DNA of 64,000 nt from Halieaceae bacterium (GTDB lineage: Bacteria; Pseudomonadota; Gammaproteobacteria; Pseudomonadales; Halieaceae), in NCBI GenBank assembly GCA_902631395.1, contig CACOYM010000008.1, positions 1-64,000 on the forward strand, read 5' to 3'. The number at the start of each line of letters is the position of its first letter. Position 1 is the stretch's first letter. Position numbers and translations under genes: made by a program. Shown piece by piece: positions 58,443-64,000 of the stretch. The notes beneath the pieces were generated by a model that had not been told where the DNA came from, ran no database searches, and saw only the letters and a program-made list of their open reading frames with translations.

Positions 58443-59612
58443 ATGACTGAATCTTCTACGATCCAGCCTGACGATCCCTTTGCAGAGATCAGGCCCTTCT
58501 CGAACCTTGAGGCGCCCGGCGTATTTCGGCGCCTGCTTCGTGATGGGGAACTGATCGAGACAATCGCCACATGGCGTTTCCCTGCGTCGTATCGAGTGTG
58601 GCGCGGTGCTGCCAAGTCCCTCGCGCGTATCTGGCTTCAGATGGCCGCGCGAAACCTCTCTACAGTGGAAGACTTGCAAAATCTGATCGCGCCTAACCTC
58701 GCGCGGATGATCAAAAAAACCTCGCAGTTCTCAGTATCTGGCTTTGAGGCGCTGAATTTAGATCAGGCTCGCGTCTATCTGAGTAATCATCGCGACATTG
58801 CAATGGACCCGGCCTACGCCAATTACGCATTGCACAGGATGGGTGCTAGGACGCTCGCGGCTGCCATCGGCGATAATCTGCTCTCTAAGCCCTGGGTGGC
58901 TGATCTGATGCGCCTGAACAAAAGTTTTATAGTGAAGCGCAATGTAAATGGGCCCAGAGCGTTGCTGGCAGCGACGAAGTTACTGGCGGGCTACATTCGC
59001 CAAGCAGTAAGTCTGGAAGGGCAGCCCGTATGGATTGCCCATCGGGAGGGCAGAGCGAAGGACGGCTGTGACGTGACGGAGCCGGCGGTGATCAAAATGT
59101 TGACCCTTTCACGGCGCCGGGATGAAAGTCCGGAGTCGGTGCTCTCCGAGCTGGGCATTGTGCCCCTGATTATTTCCTATGAACTGGATCCCTGCGATGC
59201 GCTGAAGGCGGCCGAACTCGTCGCCGGAGCTGGCTATGTTAAGACGGAGTTTGAAGATGTAGCGTCTATCGCTAAGGGAATTACCGGAGAAAAAGGCTGC
59301 GTGCACCTGCATTTCGGCGACCCCATCTCACCAGACTTAAATGTGGGAGCGGTGGTCGCTGCAATTGATGCGCAAATGGTGCGATATTATCGTCTCTACC
59401 CTACAAATGTCTGGGCGTGGGAGCAATTGGCGGGGAGAGTCCTCCCTGACAACCTCGATGTTCAACCCGGATCAATCAGTCGTCAGTCCTTCGACGCCCG
59501 GATCAACGCGGTACCCGAAAAACATCGGCAGCAGTTGCTGACCATGTATGCAAATCCCGTGACCCGCGTATTAGCGCTGAACGAACAGAATCAGGACTCA
59601 CTCATTGGTTGA
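58443..59612 (+). CDS. 1-acyl-glycerol-3-phosphate acyltransferase-like protein
   Basis: 389 aa. The acyltransferase signature is NHRDIAMDP (Asn115 to Pro123): His116 and Asp118/Asp122 lie in the block that in PlsC/PlsB-type enzymes reads HxxxxD, so the spacing (H-R-D-I-A-M-D) is slightly unusual. A second block is SFIVKRNVNG and a third VWIAHREGRAKDG, which fit acceptor phosphate binding. It is of the long type, with an N-terminal helix-rich region. Probably phospholipid or ornithine-lipid acylation; substrate unknown. The dinG frame begins inside its last 8 nt. Confidence 0.82.
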   Translation: MTESSTIQPDDPFAEIRPFSNLEAPGVFRRLLRDGELIETIATWRFPASYRVWRGAAKSLARIWLQMAARNLSTVEDLQNLIAPNLARMIKKTSQFSVSGFEALNLDQARVYLSNHRDIAMDPAYANYALHRMGARTLAAAIGDNLLSKPWVADLMRLNKSFIVKRNVNGPRALLAATKLLAGYIRQAVSLEGQPVWIAHREGRAKDGCDVTEPAVIKMLTLSRRRDESPESVLSELGIVPLIISYELDPCDALKAAELVAGAGYVKTEFEDVASIAKGITGEKGCVHLHFGDPISPDLNVGAVVAAIDAQMVRYYRLYPTNVWAWEQLAGRVLPDNLDVQPGSISRQSFDARINAVPEKHRQQLLTMYANPVTRVLALNEQNQDSLIG

Positions 59613-61710
59613 TGAGGGGCTAAAGAATGCTATCCGCGAAGCTTATCAGCAGCTAACCGAATCCATGGGCCTGGTGCCACGTTGGGGTCAGCGGCAAATG
59701 ATCGCCGAGGTCGCTAACGCTCTCGGCGATCCTGATGCTGAGACTCCTATTGCGGTGGTAGAGGCTGGTACCGGCACTGGCAAAACGATTGCCTATCTTG
59801 TCGCAGCACTCCCCATCGCTCGTGCCAGAAAGAAAAAATTGGTTGTCGCTTCTGCCACCGTGGCACTTCAGGAGCAGCTACTCTTCAAGGATCTACCGGA
59901 CCTGATGCGGCACAGTGAGCTTGTATTTGATACGGCACTTGCCAAAGGCAGGGGGCGCTACATCTGTCTGCTCAAGGTCGATCACCAACTTTCAGAAAGG
60001 GGTGGTGACCTATTTATTCCGCTGTACCCAGATGAGTTTCTGGGCGTAGAAGAGTTGGATCCCAGACCGATATTACAGGAGATGATTCAGGCCTTAGGTA
60101 ATGGGGAATGGAACGGTGATCTGGATGCCTGGCCGGAAGTAATCCCCGCAGGAACGCGGCAGCTAATCACAACAGATCAAAGTCAGTGTACCGGGCGGCG
60201 ATGTCCACACGTGAGTCAGTGCAGTTTTTTCCGCGCCCGTGACGGTCTCGAAGAAGCAGACATTATTGTGACAAATCATGATTTGGTACTGTCGGATCTG
60301 CGTTTGGGAGGCGGCGTGATTTTGCCGAATCCAGAGGACTGTCTGTACGTCTTCGACGAGGGGCATCAGTTACCTTCCAAGTGCCTGAATCATTTCGCCC
60401 TGCGATTCCACGCGGGCGCGGTCTTGCAAGGCTTACGCGATACCGATCGGTGGTTCACCGCCGGGAGTGCCCGGTGGGTGCAATCGGGCCCCGAGGAAAA
60501 TCTGGTATTAGCGGTAAGGGATTTGCTCACCGATCTGACAAAAAGGAGCGAGGACATTGCCACATTGTTGCACTCACTGATACCTCATGCCGGTGAGGAA
60601 CCGGGGGAATACCGGTTTCCGTATGGCGCAATACCTGGTGATCTCATTGAGCAATCTTTGGGATTGCTCGCGCAGTGGGGGCAGCTCTATCGGTATGCCA
60701 ACCGTGTAGAGGCGATGCTTGAAAACGCTCAGAGTGATGGTCGCTTATCGCAGCACGTTAGTGAACCGCTGTCCGATCTGGATCTTGATCTGGCGAATGC
60801 ACAGGGGTTGGTGGCACGCGCGGAGCAGCAAATCGCAGTCTGGCGCGCCTTCTCTGATGCTCCGGCCGAAGGCTCAGATAGCGATGGATGGGCGCGTTGG
60901 TGCCAACACGGCGGGGGACTCAACAGCACCGAATGCCAGGCCAGTCCGATCCTCCCGGGTAAGCTGCTGCATGAGTCGCTGTGGCAGCGTGTAGCGGGTG
61001 CGGTCGTCACCTCAGCGACTTTGTCGGCCCTAGGTACGTTTGATCGATTCCAAGAGCGTTCAGGCGTGCCCATGACAGCGCGCTGGAAAAGGGTTGCCAG
61101 TCCGTTTAATGCCAGCAAAGCTGTGTTTGCTGTGCCCGCCATGACGTCTCTACCCTCTGATACAGAGCGACACACTGCTGAGCTGTCGGAGATGATTCCC
61201 GAATTGATCGCCAGCGATCAAGGAGCATTGCTGCTGTTTACCTCTCGTCGTCAGATGGAGTCTGTTCTTGAGGTGGTAGAAGGAAAGCTCCTGCACCGTA
61301 TCCTGGTACAAGGCAGGCTAAACAAAAACGCCTTACTCGCTCAACACAGAGGGCATATTGATGGCGGTGAGTCCTCTGCCATATTTGGTTTAGCCAGCTT
61401 CTTCGAGGGCATCGACCTGCCGGGCGCTTATTGCAGCCATGTTGTGATCGCCAAGCTTCCGTTTGCTGTGCCTGATAACGCCATTGCTGCCGCACACTCC
61501 GAGTTGCTAGAGGCGCAAGGGCGCGACCCTTTTTTGGAAATCAGTGTGCCCGATGCTGCACAAAAGCTGGTGCAGGCCAGTGGCCGTTTGTTGCGAACCG
61601 AGGCAGACGAGGGTCGAATCACTTTGCTTGACCGTCGCTTAATAAGCCGCCGCTACGGCCGTGCCATACTGGCGACCCTGCCAAGCTTCACAATGGAAAT
61701 AGCTGTGTAA
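59605..61710 (+). CDS. dinG: ATP-dependent DNA helicase DinG
   Basis: 701 aa, TTG start at 59605 with AGGA 8 nt upstream and an 8-nt overlap with the acyltransferase. DinG is an XPD-like superfamily 2 5'-3' helicase for R-loops and replication conflicts. Walker A is EAGTGTGKT (about 53-61), the DEAH-box DEGH in VFDEGHQLP, and the 4Fe-4S domain Cys in RYICLLK and CTGRRCPHVSQC. Helicase motif VI is in QASGRLLR. Complete. Confidence 0.95.
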   Translation: MVDEGLKNAIREAYQQLTESMGLVPRWGQRQMIAEVANALGDPDAETPIAVVEAGTGTGKTIAYLVAALPIARARKKKLVVASATVALQEQLLFKDLPDLMRHSELVFDTALAKGRGRYICLLKVDHQLSERGGDLFIPLYPDEFLGVEELDPRPILQEMIQALGNGEWNGDLDAWPEVIPAGTRQLITTDQSQCTGRRCPHVSQCSFFRARDGLEEADIIVTNHDLVLSDLRLGGGVILPNPEDCLYVFDEGHQLPSKCLNHFALRFHAGAVLQGLRDTDRWFTAGSARWVQSGPEENLVLAVRDLLTDLTKRSEDIATLLHSLIPHAGEEPGEYRFPYGAIPGDLIEQSLGLLAQWGQLYRYANRVEAMLENAQSDGRLSQHVSEPLSDLDLDLANAQGLVARAEQQIAVWRAFSDAPAEGSDSDGWARWCQHGGGLNSTECQASPILPGKLLHESLWQRVAGAVVTSATLSALGTFDRFQERSGVPMTARWKRVASPFNASKAVFAVPAMTSLPSDTERHTAELSEMIPELIASDQGALLLFTSRRQMESVLEVVEGKLLHRILVQGRLNKNALLAQHRGHIDGGESSAIFGLASFFEGIDLPGAYCSHVVIAKLPFAVPDNAIAAAHSELLEAQGRDPFLEISVPDAAQKLVQASGRLLRTEADEGRITLLDRRLISRRYGRAILATLPSFTMEIAV

Positions 61711-61812
61711 GCGCGACGCTCCGGCACACCGTCCGCGGTGCGAAGATGATGGTTTTGGCAGGAGGCGCGGCAACATGACGTGCGACGCTATTTTGATGTT
61801 AGGAGCCTGTAC

Positions 61813-62148
61813 ATGACATTACAGGGACCAAGGAATGATATTGCCGCGCAACTGATCGATCTGGAGGCCGCTCTCAGGCAGCTAGATTTGTGGTCAGATC
61901 AGCCGCCTCCGGCTGATGCAATGCAATCCGAGCAGCCCTTTGCAATGGACAGTATGGACTTTGAGCATTGGCTTCAATTCATTTTCATGCCGACGCTTTA
62001 CCGAATTTTAGAGACAGGTGACGCACTGCCTGAGCGTTGCGCAATCACGCCAATGGCCGAGGAAACGATTGGCAAACGGTCCTTGCCGACGCAATCACTG
62101 ATGAGTGCGCTGCGGAAGCTTGACCAGCTGATTACAGCGTTAGATTAG
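61813..62148 (+). CDS. YqcC family protein (DUF446)
   Basis: 111 aa from ATG 61813. An AGGAG 7 nt upstream fixes this start rather than the GTG at 61780. It matches YqcC: AAQLIDLEAALRQLDLW at the N-terminus, FAMDSMDFEHWLQFIFMP and RILETGDALP. It is helical and soluble with unknown function; in many gammaproteobacteria the gene is next to truC. Follows dinG by 102 nt; a terminator comes directly after. Confidence 0.88.
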   Translation: MTLQGPRNDIAAQLIDLEAALRQLDLWSDQPPPADAMQSEQPFAMDSMDFEHWLQFIFMPTLYRILETGDALPERCAITPMAEETIGKRSLPTQSLMSALRKLDQLITALD

Positions 62149-62155
62149 GGTCTAT

Positions 62156-62184
62156 AAAAAACCCTGAGCGGAGTCAGGGTTTCT
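62156..62184. terminator. Bidirectional Rho-independent terminator
   Basis: A 7-bp stem ACCCTGA / TCAGGGT with loop GCGGAG. T-rich on the plus side (TTCTT) and five A on the left, so it also serves the SDR gene on the minus strand. Between the convergent yqcC and SDR genes. Confidence 0.88.
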
Positions 62185-62205
62185 TCTGTCCGATGGCGGT
62201 GTGGC

Positions 62206-62967
62206 CTAGAACTGCACTCGCTTGGTAAAGCCCCCGTCTACTACAACGTTGGTTCCTGTGGTGAAAGAGGAGCGGGGACTGGCAAGGAAAGCCACAGTAT
62301 CGGCAATCTCATAGTTAGTACCCATTCTTCCCATGGGAATGTTGGCGATCGTTGCATCATAGAAGTCCGTCATGTGCGTTTTGATCTGTTCCCATGCGCC
62401 ACCCTCAAAAAAGATCGGGCCGGGACTCACAGAGTTCACTCGAATGTTCGACGATGCCAGTGCCTGTGACAAGTTGCTGGCGTAGTTGAGCAGACCTGCC
62501 TTGATGGCGCCATAAGGGCTAGGGCCAGCGAAGGCTTCAACAGCCGCGGTGGTGGAGATCACAACAATGGCGCCGTTACCCGACTCGCTGAGGTGGGGCG
62601 TAGTGAGCTCCACACCTCGCCACGTCGCCAGCATGTCGGCCTCAAAGTTAGCGCGCCATCCCGCTTCCGAGCTATCCGCGCCACCTGCGGATACGTTGGG
62701 AACAAAAATATCGATACCACCGAGTGTCTCGGCGCATTGTTTGACCCAGGCTTCAAGCGAGTCTGCGTTGGTCACATCGACAACACTTCCGCAGGCTTTT
62801 ACACCTTTCGCAGTTAGCGCCAAGACAGTTTCTTCGACTTCAGCCTCGTTCCGTGCGCACACCCCAATGTGACTACCTTCGTCTGCAAGTGTCTCTGCAA
62901 TAGCGCGGCCGATGCCTTTAGTCGAGCCTGTAATCAGCGCCACTTTATCTTTCAGTTGTAGATCCAT
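62206..62967 (-). CDS. Short-chain dehydrogenase/reductase
   Basis: 253 aa. The NAD(P)-binding Rossmann motif is TGSTKGIG (13-20). The catalytic triad region is Ser in VVISTTAAVEAF and Tyr/Lys in PYGAIKAG. The C-terminal GTNVVVDGGFTKRVQF is typical of FabG-like SDRs. AGGAG lies upstream of the ATG. The substrate is unknown. The gene follows an acyl-CoA dehydrogenase by 75 nt on the same strand, which suggests lipid or steroid-type catabolism. Confidence 0.92.
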   Translation of the reverse strand: MDLQLKDKVALITGSTKGIGRAIAETLADEGSHIGVCARNEAEVEETVLALTAKGVKACGSVVDVTNADSLEAWVKQCAETLGGIDIFVPNVSAGGADSSEAGWRANFEADMLATWRGVELTTPHLSESGNGAIVVISTTAAVEAFAGPSPYGAIKAGLLNYASNLSQALASSNIRVNSVSPGPIFFEGGAWEQIKTHMTDFYDATIANIPMGRMGTNYEIADTVAFLASPRSSFTTGTNVVVDGGFTKRVQF

Positions 62968-63042
62968 TATTTTTCTCCTCGTTGTGAAATGCTGCAGTCA
63001 TTAAGCCGTAACAGCCAGCTTCGTTCGCCTGTCTGTGAGCGG

Positions 63043-64000
63043 TTAGTGTTGTGCAGTGGGTAGCGCCATAAATTCCTGTAAAGCCTCGCCCTTCGAGCAC
63101 ACCCAGCTCTCTAGCGCGGTAATGCGCTTGAAAAAGTGTCCTACGATATATTCATCGGTGGTCGCAATCCCACCGTGAAGCTGAATCGCTTCCTGAGAGA
63201 CTTTCCTCCCTACCGTAGCGGCCTTGACCTTTGCAGCACGAGCGAAGCGGCCGAAATCTGTGCGCCCAGCATCCGCTGCGTCGCAGGCAGCATAGACTAG
63301 TGAGCGCGTCAGTTCAGTTTGTATCAACATATTCGACATACGGTGCTGCAGTGCTTGAAAGGACGACAGTGGCTGACCGAACTGAATGCGCTGCTTGGTG
63401 TAGTCGACGGTGGTATCGAGCGCCGCTTGGGTAGCACCGAGCGTTTCGGCACTGCTCAGTACCATGGCCAGCTCGCGGTAGGCGTTGAGCGAGTCCTGTG
63501 CAATCTCGCCCGTGGCGATAATGTGTGCGTCATCAAGGCTGATATCAAAATCGAAGCTCGCACCACCGCGGCCGTCGTGAGTGGGGTAGATGTCACGGGT
63601 GACGCCGTCCGCATCCACGGGCACTAGTACCCAGGCGAGGCCAGCACCGCTGTTGGCCAACACCGTCAAGTGCGTCGCCGATGCACCGGCACTGATCCAC
63701 TTTTTGGATCCGGTTAGGTGCCACTGGCCACTATCTTCGGTCAGCTGACTAGTAGGTGAGAGGTGGGTTGCTTCACCGGCCTCGTCGATAGCGGCCACGG
63801 GAATTATGGTGCCTTCTGCAACTTGCATGAGCAGTGCTTCCGCTCGCGGGCTGTTGCTGAGAATCGCGTGGCTAACAGCCATCGACTCAATCAGGGGTTC
63901 GGTCACCAAGAACTGACCGCACAGTTCGGCGAGAATCGCCATTTCCCGCGCGCCCAGACCTAGGCCACCTAGATCTTCTGAGATGGGGAGCGCGAGCCAC
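63043..64000 (-). CDS. Acyl-CoA dehydrogenase, 5' part outside the window
   Basis: About 319 residues are visible. The frame runs beyond position 64000 without a stop, so the N-terminus is missing; the internal ATG at 63942 is not the start, because ALPISEDLGGLGLG precedes it in frame. FAD/substrate segments: WHLTGSKKWISAGASATHL, the C-terminal helical domain (FGQPLSSFQALQHRMSNML) and the end block QLHGGIATTDEYIVGH. It oxidises an acyl-CoA to the enoyl-CoA. Part of a probable operon with the SDR. Confidence 0.9.
   Translation of the reverse strand, partial: WLALPISEDLGGLGLGAREMAILAELCGQFLVTEPLIESMAVSHAILSNSPRAEALLMQVAEGTIIPVAAIDEAGEATHLSPTSQLTEDSGQWHLTGSKKWISAGASATHLTVLANSGAGLAWVLVPVDADGVTRDIYPTHDGRGGASFDFDISLDDAHIIATGEIAQDSLNAYRELAMVLSSAETLGATQAALDTTVDYTKQRIQFGQPLSSFQALQHRMSNMLIQTELTRSLVYAACDAADAGRTDFGRFARAAKVKAATVGRKVSQEAIQLHGGIATTDEYIVGHFFKRITALESWVCSKGEALQEFMALPTAQH

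Overview
The window reads as a chromosomal segment of a marine-type gammaproteobacterium. Several gene neighbourhoods are conserved in that class: trxA/rho/ubiD, lptM-lysA-dapF-DUF484 divergent from cyaY, argH divergent from hemCDXY, hslO-pckA, and ubiK divergent from glnK-amtB. Polyhydroxyalkanoate (PHA) granule proteins, lone accessory metalloproteases and the general gene content would fit Cellvibrionales/Halieaceae (OM60/NOR5-like). That placement is inference from gene content; no rRNA gene is present.

Positions 1-8500 look accessory and partly decayed. They hold a lipoprotein amidohydrolase flanked by a 41-nt imperfect direct repeat, a frameshifted Rap1a/Tai-type gene, a secreted protein with a degenerate M23-like domain plus a C-terminal Ig-like domain, a large HExxHxxGxxH metalloprotease, a broken fasciclin-domain remnant and a DUF3833 lipoprotein. 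By eye the first 4 kb are richer in A+T than the rest.

Positions 8.5-19 kb carry selO, an AsmA protein, a cho-photolyase repair pair overlapping by 4 nt, a DUF6482 gene, a GTP cyclohydrolase II with an N-terminal extension, a DUF3080 lipoprotein, a GST, a small c-type cytochrome and ubiK. Positions 19.2-22 kb are a nitrogen-control block: an NtrC-like site and a GG-N10-GC (sigma-54) promoter in front of glnK-amtB, then a second PII gene. A second site pair with the same geometry lies in front of a TorF/TIGR02001 outer-membrane protein at 38.9 kb, so the two loci are probably co-regulated under nitrogen limitation.

Positions 22-38 kb are mostly housekeeping: yigB-like HAD phosphatase, DUF484, dapF, lysA, lptM (a 34-aa lipoprotein with a GTG start), cyaY, a DUF3187 protein, argH, hemC-hemD-hemX-hemY, ubiD, rho with a repeat-bearing N-terminal extension, trxA, a GIY-YIG protein, a TIGR02444 protein and an FKBP lipoprotein. 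Positions 38-64 kb hold the TorF porin, gshA, a MoxR-VWA pair, moaA, an SLC13 transporter, a peroxiredoxin, a PhaD-like regulator with a Lys-rich phasin, an alpha/beta hydrolase, an RND adaptor-pump pair, pckA-hslO, a second PHA-system protein, rpsT, a glycerolipid-type acyltransferase coupled to dinG, yqcC, an SDR and an acyl-CoA dehydrogenase cut by the window edge.

I see no CRISPR array, rRNA, tRNA, intact insertion sequence or prophage. I did not find a clearly novel multi-gene system. The strongest non-obvious signal is the shared NtrC/sigma-54 architecture of glnK-amtB and the porin gene.
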